A stretch of 64,000 bases of DNA, taken from contig JANQRB010000040.1 in the NCBI GenBank assembly GCA_028284775.1, positions 37,564 to 101,563 on the forward strand, in the 5' to 3' direction. Below the pieces are notes generated by a model. The model saw nothing but the letters and a program-made list of their open reading frames with translations. It searched no databases and had not been told where the DNA came from. Numbering within the stretch: position 1 is the stretch's first letter; each line of letters begins with the position of its first letter. Below are positions 25,912-36,315 of this stretch, piece by piece. The position numbers and the translations under genes are program-made. The stretch comes from Candidatus Kapaibacterium sp. GTDB lineage: Bacteria; Bacteroidota; Ignavibacteria; Kapaibacteriales; UBA7675.

Positions 25912-28900
25912 ATGCCTCGTACCGGCAATACGTCAGTATTTAACATTCTCCGACAACTAAAGAAGTATCTGCGTCAGCTTCGTCGCCGCGAGGGCGATCG
26001 GGCTTCGGGGAGTATTTCTCGTCGACCTGCTTTGCTCCGGCGACGTGTCGCGCGACTTCTGGCGATTCTGGCCCCCGGTCGTCAGTGCACGTGGGCTCTG
26101 AGAGCGAGCGGCGTCCTGCTGCTCGCCGCGTCCGGTCTGAAGGCGCAGCCTGAGATCACTAGTTTCAGCCCGGCCACCAATGCGATCAATGTGGCGCTGA
26201 ATGCCAACATCGCAGTCAGCTTCAGCGAGACGATGAGCTCGGCGACCCTGACGGCTGCCCATGTTCGCATTTTCGGTTCGCAAGCCGGTTTTCTGTCCAC
26301 GACGGGCGTCCTGAGCGGCAACCCGCTGCGTATTTTCAATCCGAACGATGACTTTCATCCCGGTGAGTTGATCTCGGTCAGCGTCACCGGAGCGACGAAC
26401 ACCAGCGGCACGATGCTGGCCGCCCCTCTGGTGTTTCAGTTCAGGGCGCGGGCGTCGGAAGGCAGCGGAATTTTCAGCAGCAGCGATTTCGGCAGCGGCG
26501 TCAGCACGCGTGTCGCGATCGGTGATCTGGACGGTGACGGCAACCTGGACGCCCTGATTGCCAATTATGACCAGCCACAGGATATCTGGCTGGGCAATGG
26601 CGACGGCACATTTACAACCGCGACCTTCGGCAGCGGCAATTCGCAGGATGTAGCGCTGGGCGACCTGGATAGCGACGGCGACCTGGACGCGATTGTCGGC
26701 AATTACAATCAGGCGCAGGAAATCTGGCTGAACAACGGCGACGGCACGTTCAGCAGCACGGCCTTTGGTGCGGGATCGACGATGGATGTGGCGCTGGGCG
26801 ATCTGGACGGCGACGGCGACCTGGATGCGATTCTGACCAGCAATGCCGGCAGCAGTAATGAAATCTGGCTGAACAATGGCGATGGAACTTTTGCCAGCGC
26901 GACCTTTGGCACCGGCAACAGCCGCCAGGTGGGCATCGGTGATCTGGATGGCGACGGCGACCTGGATGCGATCATCGCGAATCAAAATCAGCCGCAGGAT
27001 ATCTGGTTGAACAACGGCGACGGTACTTTTACCAGCTCGACATTCGGCTCGGGCAATTCGCGGGGCCTGGTAATAGGTGATCTGGATGGCGACGGCGACA
27101 TCGATGCGATCGTGGTCAACTATACCGCGCATGAAATCTGGCTGGGCAACGACGACGGCACGTTTAGCAGCTCGGCCTTCGGCGCGGGTCAAAGCGGCGG
27201 CGCAACGCTCGGTGATCTCGACCGTGACGGCGATCTGGATGCGATCATCGCCAATACCGGCGGCGAAGCGCAGGAAATCTGGCTGAACAATGGCGACGGC
27301 AGTTTCGTCAGCAGCGCATTTGATAACGGTAACAGCCTCGGCGCTGCCCTGGGCGACCTCGATAACGACGGCGACCTGGATGCGATCATCGTCAATTCCG
27401 GGCAGAGCAATCGCATCTGGCTGAATTTCAACGGCCCGCGCGTCACGGCGCTTTCGCCCTCGACCAATGCCACCAGCGCGTCCCTCGACGCCAATATCAC
27501 TATCACCTTCAGCGAAACAATGTCCGCGGCTACACTGACGGCGGGCAATATCCGCATCTACAGCAATCTGCGCGGCCTGCTCAGCACAAAGGGCAGCTTC
27601 AGCGGCAATCCCGTCCTGAGCTTCAACCCGACAGCGGACTTTAGTGCCGGCGAACGCATCGATGTCAGCGTGACGGAACGCACATCCAGCTCGACCGGTG
27701 CTTCGCTCGCCGATCCGCTTGTCTTTCAATTCAATGCGCCTGTCAGCGACGGCAATGCCGTTTTCGCCTCCTCGAATTTCGGCGGTCAGTCGACCTTCGA
27801 CGTCAATGTCGGCGATCTTGACGGGGACGGCAATCTCGATGCCGTCCTGTCGAATTTTATTGGCCCCCACGATGTCTGGCTGGGCAACGGCGACGGCAGT
27901 TTCAGCAGTTCGGCATTCGGCGGATCGGTTCAGAGCGACGGCAATGCGCTGGGTGACCTGGACGGCGACGGCGACCTCGACGTCATAATCGCTACTGTAA
28001 GTACGGGCCGCGAAATCTGGCTGAACAACGGTGACGGTACTTTTACGAGCAGCACCTTCGACGGCGGCGGCAACGTCGGCAAAGTTGCCCTTGGTGACCT
28101 GGATGGCGACGGCGATCTCGATGCTGTTTTCGGGGGGACGGGATCCAGCCGCGAGCGCCTCTGGCTGAATAACGGCGACGCCACGTTTACGGCGTCCACC
28201 TTCGGCGATACGCAAAATTCACAGGATATTGCTGTCGGCGACCTCGATAACGACGGCGATCTGGATCTGATTGTCGGTAATTACGGTACTGACCGCATCC
28301 TGCTCAACAATGGCGACGCGAGTTTCAGCGATGCCGGCTTCGGCGGCAGCAATACCCTGGGAGTGGCGCTGGGCGATTTGAACGGCGACAACTTTCTCGA
28401 TGCGGTCTTTGCGCGCAGTACCGCCGCCGCGGCCATCTGGCTGAATAACGGCGACGGCAGCTTCAGCTCCGCGGGCTTCGGCGCTTCCGGCAGCCGCAGT
28501 GTTTCGATCGGCGATCTTGACGCCGATGGCGACAATGACGTGATCATGGCCCGCAATGGCGCTGAAGAAATCTGGTTGAACAATGGCGACGGTACTTTTA
28601 GCAGTTCGAATTTCGGCGCGGGCGGTACCATCGCAAGCGCCTTGGGGGACCTGGATAACGACGGCGATCTGGATTATATCGCCGGCAATTATCTCGGCGC
28701 TGCCGAGCAGATTTGGCTCAACGGCGTTGCGCCCGTCCTCACCGGTCTCGATCCTGCCAGCAATGCCATTGACGTGCCGCGCGACAGCGACATCAGCATC
28801 AGCTTCGATCGGGCGATGGATGTGGCAAGCCTTACGAGCGCCAGCATACCGACCCATGCCAATCTGATCGTTTACGGTATGCAGACCGGTCACCTGACAA

Positions 28901-31900
28901 CAACGGCGGCGCTGAGCTTTACCAGCGGCAATACAAGGGTTATCATCGATCCCGCCGCTGATTTCAAAGCGGGCGAGGAAATCATCGTCACCGTCACCGG
29001 CGCCGCCAGCTCCGTGGGCACCCCGATCACCCGCGCTACGGTCTTCGGCTTTCGCGCGGCGATTAGCGGCGACGGCGAGGCCGTCTTTGCCATCGGCAGT
29101 TTCGGCGGACGCACCAGTTTTGATGTCGAGCTCGGCGACCTGGACGGGGACGGCAATCTCGATGCCGTTTTCGGCGAAAGCTATGGCAGCCAGGTCTGGC
29201 TCGGCAATGGCGACGGCAGCTTCAGCTCCTCGCTTTTCGGTGCGGGCGTCAAATCCGGCCTTGGGCTGGGCGATCTGGACGGCGACGGCGACCTGGATGT
29301 AATTGTCGCCGGTTTTAATTCCCACAGTATCTGGAACAACAACGGCGACGCGACCTTCAGCAGCATTGCCTTCGGCATCGATAATGCCAAAGATGCCGCT
29401 ATCGGCGACCTGGATGGCGATGGCGATCTCGATGCCGTCGTTCCCGTCGCGGGCGGCGGCAGCGGTGCGCCGAACCAGATCTGGTTGAATAATGGCGATG
29501 CGACTTTTACAAGCGCGACCTTCGGCAGCGGCAACAGCAATAAAGCCGCTCTGGGGGATCTGGATAGCGACGGCGACCTGGATGCGATCATCGCGAATTA
29601 CGATCAGGGCGCGAGCATCTGGCTGAATAACGGCAATGGGACCTTCAGCAGCGCAGCCTTCGGCCCCGACCGCAGCCAGGACGTCGCAATTGGCGATCTG
29701 GACGGCGACGGCGACCTCGACGCCGTTCTCGCGCACTACGGTCGTGCGCAATCCATCTGGCTCGGCAACGACGACGGCAGCTTTTTTTCGTCGAGCTTCG
29801 GGCCGAATCAGGGCGAAGCCGTCGACCTTGGCGACCTGGATGGCGACGGCGACCTCGATGCCATTATCGCGCAAACATTTGGCTCGCCGCAGTCGGTCTG
29901 GCTGAACAACGGCAATGCGAACTTCAAGAGCAGCGCCCGAGGCGCGGGGCGGTCCTTCGGCGTCGCTCTGGGCGATCTGGATAATGACGGCGACCTGGAT
30001 GCGATTGTCGCCAATGCGCTCAACGAGGCCGATGAAATCTGGATCAACAACAGCGTGCCGCGCATTGTCGCCCTGGCGCCCGCCACAAATGCCACCGCTG
30101 CGCCGCGCGATGCTGAAATCAGGATTGATTTCAGCGAATCGCTTAGTCCCGCAACAGCAACGACCGCCACCATCCCGACTCATGCCAACCTGATTGTCTA
30201 CGGCATGCAAAGCGGGCACCTCACGACGAATGCCTCGGTGACCTTTGCCAACGGCAACCGGACGATTTTTGTCGACCCGGCCGCTGATTTTAAGGCGGGC
30301 GAAGAGATGTTGGTTACGGTCACCGGCGCGGCCAATACCGTCGGTCAGCCGATGACCAGCGCCGTTGTCTACGGTTTCCGCGCTGCGGCTTCCGCTGGGT
30401 CGGCACAGTTCCACAGCACATCATTCGGCGGCCGCACCAGCTTTGATGTCGAACTCGGCGACCTTGACGGTGACGGCGATCTCGATGTCGTTTTCGCCGA
30501 AAACTACGGCAGCCAGGTCTGGCTGGGCAACGGCGACGGCAGCTTTGCTTCGTCGCTCTTCGGCGCGGGCGTCAAGTCCGGTCTGGGCCTCGGCGACCTT
30601 GACGGTGACGGCGATCTCGATGCGATCGTCGCCGGTTTTAACTCCCACAGTATCTGGAACAACAATGGCGATGCCACTTTTACGAGCAGCGCTTTCGGCA
30701 GCGACAACGGCAAAGATGCGGCCATCGGCGATCTTGACGGTGACGGCGATCTGGATGCGATTGTGACGATGGCGGCGGGCGGCAGCGGCGCGCCGAATCA
30801 AATCTGGCTCAACAATGGCGACGCCAGCTTCAGCAGCAGCGCTTTTGGCACAGGCAACAGCTCCAAAGCCGCGCTTGGCGACCTTGACGGCGACGGCGAC
30901 CTCGACGCAATCATCGCGAATTACGATCAGGGCGCAAGCGTCTGGCTCAACAACGGCAAGGCCAGCTTCACGAGCAGCGCTTTCGGCGCGGATCGCAGTC
31001 AGGATGTCGCTATCGGCGACCTTGACGGCGACGGCGACCTCGATGCCGTGCTGGCGCATTACGGCCGGGCGCAGTCGATCTGGCTGAATCAGGGCGACGG
31101 CAGTTTCACTTCAGCGAGCTTCGGTCCGAATCAGGGCGAAGCAATCGATCTTGGCGACCTTGACGGTGACGACGACCTCGATGCCATTGTCGGGCAGACC
31201 TTTGGCTCGCCGCAGTCGATCTGGCTCAACAATGGCAACGGCAGCTTCAGCAGCTCCACGCTGGGCGCCGGTTCGTCCTTCGGCGTCGCCATCGGCGACC
31301 TCGACGGCGATAATGACCTCGACGCGATTATCGCGAATGCGCTCAATCAGGCCGATGAGGTCTGGATCAATCTGCAGGCGCCGCAGATCACGTCTCTGAC
31401 GCCGGGTTGCGCCATCGCCGGGCCGGATGCGCTGCCCTTGACGATCAACGGCCGCGACCTGGCCGTCACCGGCGCGCAGGTTTCCCTGCTTGACGGCAAC
31501 GGCGCAACGAGCGGTACGCTCGATCTGACGACAACGCCCGCCGGGCTTCGGCAATTGTCGACAACAATCCCCGCCGGATTTGCGGCAACTTCCGGCACGC
31601 TGACGCTCGAACTCTTTACGCCCCTCGGAAGCAGCAGTACAACGCTGACGCTGCATCCGCCGATTACCGTAAGCGGCGCTACCGCCGCCTGTCCGGGCGA
31701 CATAGTCACGTATACGACTTCGCCGCCGGACGGCGCCGCCACGCAGGTCTGGACCGTTGAAGGCGGCGCGGTTCTTTCCGGCCAGGGTACGGAGGCGCTG
31801 GAAGTCCTGTGGCAAGGCGCAACCAATGCCTCGGTGACTGTCGTCCGAACTTTTGGCAGCGGCTGCACGACGGCCGCACTGCTGGCCCTCGGCGAAGTTT

Positions 31901-33903
31901 CGGCGGTGGAAGCGCGCCTGGACTTTGCCCGAACGACAACCGGCGCCCATGTGACACTAGCGGTACTTAACAATGACGTCGGAGCCGGTCTGCAGGTCAG
32001 CGCCCTGACCGACCCGGACAAGGGTACGGCCGCCCTTAACAACGGCATCGTGACTTACACGCCTGATGCCGGTTTCACCGGTCTCGAAATTTTCAGATAC
32101 ACGATTGAAAATGCGAATAGCTGTATTTCTACCGGCGCGATTGTTATAGCGGTCGAAGGCCCGGAGGCTGTCGTCAACGCCGATTTCATCGAGCTCAAGC
32201 GCAATCGTGTTAACGGCGTGCGCGGTCTGCGCGGCGCCTACGCCATTGCCGTGTCGCCCGATGGAAATTTTGTCTACGCCGCCGCCCGGCGAGAACATTC
32301 CATCTCCACCTTCCGGCGCGATGTCACAAGCGGCAGCCTCAGCTATATCGGCCGGGTGCGCAACGGCTCCGCCGGGGTTTCCGGCCTTAAGTATGTCAGC
32401 GACCTGGCGTTTAGTCCCGACGGATTGCAGCTCTATGCCGCCGGCTACGGCAATAATTCCGTGGTGGTCTTTGCCGTCGATCAGTCTAGCGGCGCTCTCA
32501 GCTTTGTCGAGCGTATCAAACAGGGCCAGAGCAGCGGCGGCCTGACGGTCGACGGACTGAAGCGGCCACGCGCCGTCGCCGTCAGCCACGACGGCAAAAA
32601 TCTCTACGCTGCCGGCTTCGTCTCGGATGCCATTGCGGTCTTTCGACGTTTAGCCGACGGCACACTCAGCTACCTCGAAAGCCACAAAGACGGTGTGAAC
32701 GGCGTCGACGGACTGGATGGCGCTATCGATCTTGTTGTCAGCCCGGATGGCGCAAATGTTTATGCCGCCGGCTACCGGGACAAATCGCTGGTGGTTTTCG
32801 CGCGCGATCCCGGCGATGGCGGCCTGAATTTTGTCGAACGTTTCAGAGACGGCGTTAACGGCATCGACGGCCTTGCGGGCGCTACGGGCGTTGCCATCAG
32901 CCCGGACAGCAGACAGGTGTATTCCAGCGCCAGGAATGACAGAGCGATAGCACTCTTTAGCCGCAATACGAGTACAGGAAGCTTAAGCTGGATCGAACGC
33001 TATAAAGACGGCGTCAACGGGGTCGACGGCATTAACGGCGCTTTCAACCTGGCCGTCAGCCCGGATGGCCGCCAGCTATGGGCTGTCGGCACTTCGGAAG
33101 ATGCGCTGGCGCATTTCGAGCGCCGGACAACTTCGGGAACCCTGGAATACGTCGGCAGGCTGCGTGACGGCGCCGGCGGCGTTAACGGTCTCGACCAGGC
33201 GCAGGCCCTGGCGCTCAGCCCAGGGAGCGAGCATATCTATGTGGCGGCCTTCCGCGATGACGCACTCAGTGTCTTTCTTCGCAACCGCGCTCCACGCGCC
33301 GTGGATGATGTCGCCGGCTCGTTGCTCGTCGCTACCTCGCATGTCATCACGCTGTTAAGCAACGACAGCGACCCCGACGGTCACAGCCTTGTCATTTCCG
33401 CTGCTACGAACGCCACGCTCGGCAGCCTTTCGATTGATCACGGCGGTATGACCTTAACATATGATGCCGGCGCTGTGCCCGGTGCCGACAGCTTCAGCTA
33501 TACGGTCGACGACGGTCATGGCGGCAGCTCGACGGCGATGGTGAGTGTTAATCTCGTGTTGATTAAGCGGGGCGCATCGGATTCGTCGCATCCCGCGCTT
33601 GCTGCGGACGAGGTGAACAATACCCTGGGCATCACGCCGAATCCTGTTAAAGAGCAGGCGCGGATCATGATCAGGCTTGAGCGCAGTGCGCATGTTCGTA
33701 TTGCGGTTGTTGACCTCAATGGCCGTGTCGTTGCGCATATCAGCGATGCCGAACTCAGGGCGGGCGTACATACGATCAACTGGCGGGGGCGTGGCGCAAA
33801 CGCTGCGCGACTGGCAGCGGGCAGCTATGTCTTGACGCTGGAAGAAGTAAACAAGCAGGGCAGCGTTTTGCGTCGGGCACTGCCCTTTGTAATCCTGCCT
33901 TAG
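25912..33903 (+). CDS. Giant T9SS surface protein with four Big_5 + 7x VCBS propellers and a lactonase-like propeller
   Basis: A 2663-residue product. The frame opens earlier (TTG 25822), but the ATG at 25912 is chosen because it aligns with the start of the paralogue at 36757 and has AGGAG 12 bases upstream. The first ~78 residues are an arginine-rich stretch and then a hydrophobic export segment ending LKAQ. Four units follow, each a Big_5 Ig-like domain (about 78-180, 509-608, 939-1050, 1383-1493) and exactly seven VCBS/FG-GAP repeats with the Ca-binding loop GDLDGDGDLD. Then come an IPT/TIG-like domain (about 1824), a PKD-like (about 1917), an Ig-like (2002-2082), a seven-bladed lactonase-like propeller (2090-2456), a cadherin-like domain (2460-2550) and the sorting domain (2572-2663). 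Such repeats bind calcium and usually serve adhesion. Units 3 and 4 are near copies. Confidence 0.88.
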   Translation: MPRTGNTSVFNILRQLKKYLRQLRRREGDRASGSISRRPALLRRRVARLLAILAPGRQCTWALRASGVLLLAASGLKAQPEITSFSPATNAINVALNANIAVSFSETMSSATLTAAHVRIFGSQAGFLSTTGVLSGNPLRIFNPNDDFHPGELISVSVTGATNTSGTMLAAPLVFQFRARASEGSGIFSSSDFGSGVSTRVAIGDLDGDGNLDALIANYDQPQDIWLGNGDGTFTTATFGSGNSQDVALGDLDSDGDLDAIVGNYNQAQEIWLNNGDGTFSSTAFGAGSTMDVALGDLDGDGDLDAILTSNAGSSNEIWLNNGDGTFASATFGTGNSRQVGIGDLDGDGDLDAIIANQNQPQDIWLNNGDGTFTSSTFGSGNSRGLVIGDLDGDGDIDAIVVNYTAHEIWLGNDDGTFSSSAFGAGQSGGATLGDLDRDGDLDAIIANTGGEAQEIWLNNGDGSFVSSAFDNGNSLGAALGDLDNDGDLDAIIVNSGQSNRIWLNFNGPRVTALSPSTNATSASLDANITITFSETMSAATLTAGNIRIYSNLRGLLSTKGSFSGNPVLSFNPTADFSAGERIDVSVTERTSSSTGASLADPLVFQFNAPVSDGNAVFASSNFGGQSTFDVNVGDLDGDGNLDAVLSNFIGPHDVWLGNGDGSFSSSAFGGSVQSDGNALGDLDGDGDLDVIIATVSTGREIWLNNGDGTFTSSTFDGGGNVGKVALGDLDGDGDLDAVFGGTGSSRERLWLNNGDATFTASTFGDTQNSQDIAVGDLDNDGDLDLIVGNYGTDRILLNNGDASFSDAGFGGSNTLGVALGDLNGDNFLDAVFARSTAAAAIWLNNGDGSFSSAGFGASGSRSVSIGDLDADGDNDVIMARNGAEEIWLNNGDGTFSSSNFGAGGTIASALGDLDNDGDLDYIAGNYLGAAEQIWLNGVAPVLTGLDPASNAIDVPRDSDISISFDRAMDVASLTSASIPTHANLIVYGMQTGHLTTTAALSFTSGNTRVIIDPAADFKAGEEIIVTVTGAASSVGTPITRATVFGFRAAISGDGEAVFAIGSFGGRTSFDVELGDLDGDGNLDAVFGESYGSQVWLGNGDGSFSSSLFGAGVKSGLGLGDLDGDGDLDVIVAGFNSHSIWNNNGDATFSSIAFGIDNAKDAAIGDLDGDGDLDAVVPVAGGGSGAPNQIWLNNGDATFTSATFGSGNSNKAALGDLDSDGDLDAIIANYDQGASIWLNNGNGTFSSAAFGPDRSQDVAIGDLDGDGDLDAVLAHYGRAQSIWLGNDDGSFFSSSFGPNQGEAVDLGDLDGDGDLDAIIAQTFGSPQSVWLNNGNANFKSSARGAGRSFGVALGDLDNDGDLDAIVANALNEADEIWINNSVPRIVALAPATNATAAPRDAEIRIDFSESLSPATATTATIPTHANLIVYGMQSGHLTTNASVTFANGNRTIFVDPAADFKAGEEMLVTVTGAANTVGQPMTSAVVYGFRAAASAGSAQFHSTSFGGRTSFDVELGDLDGDGDLDVVFAENYGSQVWLGNGDGSFASSLFGAGVKSGLGLGDLDGDGDLDAIVAGFNSHSIWNNNGDATFTSSAFGSDNGKDAAIGDLDGDGDLDAIVTMAAGGSGAPNQIWLNNGDASFSSSAFGTGNSSKAALGDLDGDGDLDAIIANYDQGASVWLNNGKASFTSSAFGADRSQDVAIGDLDGDGDLDAVLAHYGRAQSIWLNQGDGSFTSASFGPNQGEAIDLGDLDGDDDLDAIVGQTFGSPQSIWLNNGNGSFSSSTLGAGSSFGVAIGDLDGDNDLDAIIANALNQADEVWINLQAPQITSLTPGCAIAGPDALPLTINGRDLAVTGAQVSLLDGNGATSGTLDLTTTPAGLRQLSTTIPAGFAATSGTLTLELFTPLGSSSTTLTLHPPITVSGATAACPGDIVTYTTSPPDGAATQVWTVEGGAVLSGQGTEALEVLWQGATNASVTVVRTFGSGCTTAALLALGEVSAVEARLDFARTTTGAHVTLAVLNNDVGAGLQVSALTDPDKGTAALNNGIVTYTPDAGFTGLEIFRYTIENANSCISTGAIVIAVEGPEAVVNADFIELKRNRVNGVRGLRGAYAIAVSPDGNFVYAAARREHSISTFRRDVTSGSLSYIGRVRNGSAGVSGLKYVSDLAFSPDGLQLYAAGYGNNSVVVFAVDQSSGALSFVERIKQGQSSGGLTVDGLKRPRAVAVSHDGKNLYAAGFVSDAIAVFRRLADGTLSYLESHKDGVNGVDGLDGAIDLVVSPDGANVYAAGYRDKSLVVFARDPGDGGLNFVERFRDGVNGIDGLAGATGVAISPDSRQVYSSARNDRAIALFSRNTSTGSLSWIERYKDGVNGVDGINGAFNLAVSPDGRQLWAVGTSEDALAHFERRTTSGTLEYVGRLRDGAGGVNGLDQAQALALSPGSEHIYVAAFRDDALSVFLRNRAPRAVDDVAGSLLVATSHVITLLSNDSDPDGHSLVISAATNATLGSLSIDHGGMTLTYDAGAVPGADSFSYTVDDGHGGSSTAMVSVNLVLIKRGASDSSHPALAADEVNNTLGITPNPVKEQARIMIRLERSAHVRIAVVDLNGRVVAHISDAELRAGVHTINWRGRGANAARLAAGSYVLTLEEVNKQGSVLRRALPFVILP
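28728..31376 (+). repeat. Tandem near-identical 1.3-kb units inside the giant gene
   Basis: Units 28728-30057 and 30058-31376 each encode one Big_5 domain plus seven VCBS repeats. They share long stretches with mainly synonymous changes (for example GGRTSFDVELGDLDGDG, VKSGLGLGDLDGDGDLD and GFNSHSIWNNNGDATF in both). Units 1 and 2 (26146, 27436) have the same plan but are more diverged. Confidence 0.75.
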
Positions 33904-33936
33904 CAAGATTGACCTGCTGTCGATCGCTGTTGCCGA

Positions 33937-33969
33937 ACCCGGCAGACTGAATCGTCGCCGGGTGTTTTT
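33937..33969 (+). terminator. Terminator of the 2663-residue giant gene
   Basis: ACCCGGC (33937-33943) pairs with GCCGGGT (33957-33963), followed by GTTTTT. It lies 34 bases after the stop codon. Confidence 0.7.
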
Positions 33970-34169
33970 GCCGGATTCGAAAGACTGTTGAATCCGGGGG
34001 AGCTTGACGCCCGTGTCATAATGAGTGTTCAGCTATCGATGCTGTCGGAATGGACCTACTGCGGCTTAGCATAATTTGCAGATTGCCCGGCCAGGCATAA
34101 ATTGTACCCGACTGTTCGTCGAATCGAAATCACGCCGTCGTTCCAACTGGCAAAGGTGCTGAAGACCCA

Positions 34170-36266
34170 GTGATTGATGATGAAGTACATAAACTGCGCC
34201 GGACTGTCAAGAACTACCGCGGCCTGCGTAAGATTCGCGCCGAAGCGGCGCTGGTCGAGAAGCTGGTGCGCATTGACAACAAAGAAGCCCTGCAGCTGGC
34301 GGAGGACACCGTCTCCCGCGCCCGTGAGTTATTGCAAAGCGCCAAAGATCGGAACAAATCTCTCGCTTCCTACGAACGCAGTCTGGCCTGGATTCTGCGT
34401 TCGCAGGCTTATGTGCTGCTGACCGTCGAATGTTTTACTGACGCGGAACATGTTCTGAGCGAGGCAATCGGCTTGTTTGATCAAGCCGATGAGGGCCGCG
34501 AGTTAATCAAATGCAATCAGTTGCTGCATATATTGTTCCGCGAGCAATTGCAATATGATCAGGCGCTCGATGCTTTGGCTCATGCGCTTGAGATCGGTCG
34601 CAGGATAGGCTATCATGCGGAAGACGCCTTCATTCACGGCGCGCAGGCTTCTTTATTCGCGCTATTGGGAAGGGTTGACGACGCTATCCGGTTTTTTGAA
34701 AAAGGCTTGAAGATAGCTGGCGAGCTGGATGACAGGCACGCCGAAATAATGTTGCTTAACGGACTGGGACTGGCCTGCGAGGATTTCGGCAAACCCGAGC
34801 GGGCCTTTCAATCTTATCGCCAGGCCGCGGCCTTGGAGCGGCGCTTTAAAGTACGCGGCAACCGCAGCCTGAGCATGATCCTTGGCAACCTGGCGCGTTT
34901 GTGTTTCTGTAGCGGTGATCTGCGCCAGGCCGCCGACCTTTTTGCCGAGGCCGTCACGGTATCGCATGCGGGCAAACTCATTCCGCTGGAGGCATATTTC
35001 TTAACACAGTCTGCTCGCGTGTTAACATGCTCCGCCGAGTATGAGGCTGCGCTTGCGTGTTTGCATCGGGGGCTGTCCCTGCATGAATCACGCGGGAATG
35101 ATGCCGGCCTTGCATGGTGCCTGGCCTTGAAGGGCGGGCTCTTTGCCGGCATCGGTGAGGCGGAAACGGCAGCGCGGCAGTTCGCCGAAAGCTGCAGATT
35201 GTTGGAATCATTCTCGGCGAACTACTACGACGAAAGCAATTATGTCATTCTGGCCGCGACGGTATTGGCGCACTACCAATGCGACGATGTCGACGTTGCG
35301 AGCTTTGCGGAGTTTTTTCACAAGGATCAGTCGGATTCGCGCCTCGATCCGGCATCCCTGACCATCATGCTGCTGCGTCTGGGTATCGCTTATCTGGCAG
35401 ACATGCGGAATGACCATGCCGCGGCGCGACGGGAATACCGCGCTGTGCTTGAATTGAGCCGAAAGCTCCGCTATCGCTTCCTCCAGGTCGAAGCGCTGTA
35501 TGCTCTGGGGCGTTCGCTTGCCCGGAACGGCGAATTTAACCGGTCGAATGAAATGCTGGCCGAAGCGCTCTCAACTGCGGACGAGATCGCGGCCCGCGAT
35601 TACCGCCGCCGCATCCTTCTGCTATCTGCCGACAACTTCGAGATGACCGGGCAGGCGCAAAAGGCACAGGAATATCGTGACAAACTCGCCACACTGGACC
35701 AGGATGTGTTGTCCTCTCAAATTCGGCTCTCGCTGAAATTGCAGCACGAAACAAGTGTTAATAAAAAGCTTGAAGACGAGAACAGTCGACTTGAACAAAA
35801 GTTGAAGGAGACGCAATCACAGCATTCAACGCTGAAGCGTCTGCTCGAAACCAAAGACACTCAGATCAGTCACCTGCGCGATACCTTGCAAGAGCTGGCT
35901 GAATCGCTCGCATACGCGCCGGATGAAAGCGAGCAGACTTATCGTCTGCGTGCCGCGCAGCTGGGCAAAAATGTCTCGGCTGCGCTGGAAGACGCGGACT
36001 GGACGGAATATGAACGTGAAGTGCAGCAACAGGATGAAGAAATTTTGCTGCGTTTGTCAAAGCTCTGTCCGTCGCTGACCGCCACCGAGCGCAAAGTTTG
36101 CGCGCTCATGCGGCTCAACCACAGCACCAAAGAACTCAGCCGATTGTTGAATCTTTCACCGCGTTCGGTTCAGGCCTATCGATATCGAATTCGCAAAAAG
36201 CTCGGCGTAGCGTCGGAGGCGGATCTCAATGTCGTTGTTATGGAGCTCCTCAACGCTCCGGATTGA
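34170..36266 (+). CDS. TPR-repeat regulator with C-terminal LuxR-like HTH
   Basis: A 698-residue product with a GTG start at 34170; the ribosome site is weak (AAAGG 13 bases upstream). There is no signal peptide. TPR repeats fill residues about 25-500 (for example LGLACEDFGKPERAFQSYRQ). A coiled coil follows (about 530-590, KLEDENSRLEQKLKETQSQ). The last 65 residues are an HTH: LTATERKVCALMRLNHST, LSRLLNLSPRSVQAYRYRI, RKKLGVASEADLN. It is very close at the C-terminus to the fragment at 1-156. The giant gene at 36757 follows on the same strand after 490 bases, with its own promoter module, so this is a likely local regulator. The signal is unknown. Confidence 0.85.
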   Translation: MIDDEVHKLRRTVKNYRGLRKIRAEAALVEKLVRIDNKEALQLAEDTVSRARELLQSAKDRNKSLASYERSLAWILRSQAYVLLTVECFTDAEHVLSEAIGLFDQADEGRELIKCNQLLHILFREQLQYDQALDALAHALEIGRRIGYHAEDAFIHGAQASLFALLGRVDDAIRFFEKGLKIAGELDDRHAEIMLLNGLGLACEDFGKPERAFQSYRQAAALERRFKVRGNRSLSMILGNLARLCFCSGDLRQAADLFAEAVTVSHAGKLIPLEAYFLTQSARVLTCSAEYEAALACLHRGLSLHESRGNDAGLAWCLALKGGLFAGIGEAETAARQFAESCRLLESFSANYYDESNYVILAATVLAHYQCDDVDVASFAEFFHKDQSDSRLDPASLTIMLLRLGIAYLADMRNDHAAARREYRAVLELSRKLRYRFLQVEALYALGRSLARNGEFNRSNEMLAEALSTADEIAARDYRRRILLLSADNFEMTGQAQKAQEYRDKLATLDQDVLSSQIRLSLKLQHETSVNKKLEDENSRLEQKLKETQSQHSTLKRLLETKDTQISHLRDTLQELAESLAYAPDESEQTYRLRAAQLGKNVSAALEDADWTEYEREVQQQDEEILLRLSKLCPSLTATERKVCALMRLNHSTKELSRLLNLSPRSVQAYRYRIRKKLGVASEADLNVVVMELLNAPD

Positions 36267-36315
36267 GCGCTGTCGTTTCGCCGGTCTCAGGCGGCGTTGC
36301 CTCTTGTGTCACATT

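Noticed and set aside
25957..31059. Very long open frames on the minus strand opposite the VCBS gene (25957-28215, 28219-30414, 30421-31059)
   Set aside because: They arise because the repeated GGCGACGGCGAC-type codons have no stops in the opposite frame. They have no signal peptide, domain or ribosome site, and repeat with the VCBS period.
26449..31370. Regular short repeats that at first look like a CRISPR array or minisatellite
   Set aside because: The period is a multiple of three, the repeats are in frame and encode VCBS domains, and the 'spacers' code for conserved residues. There are no cas genes.
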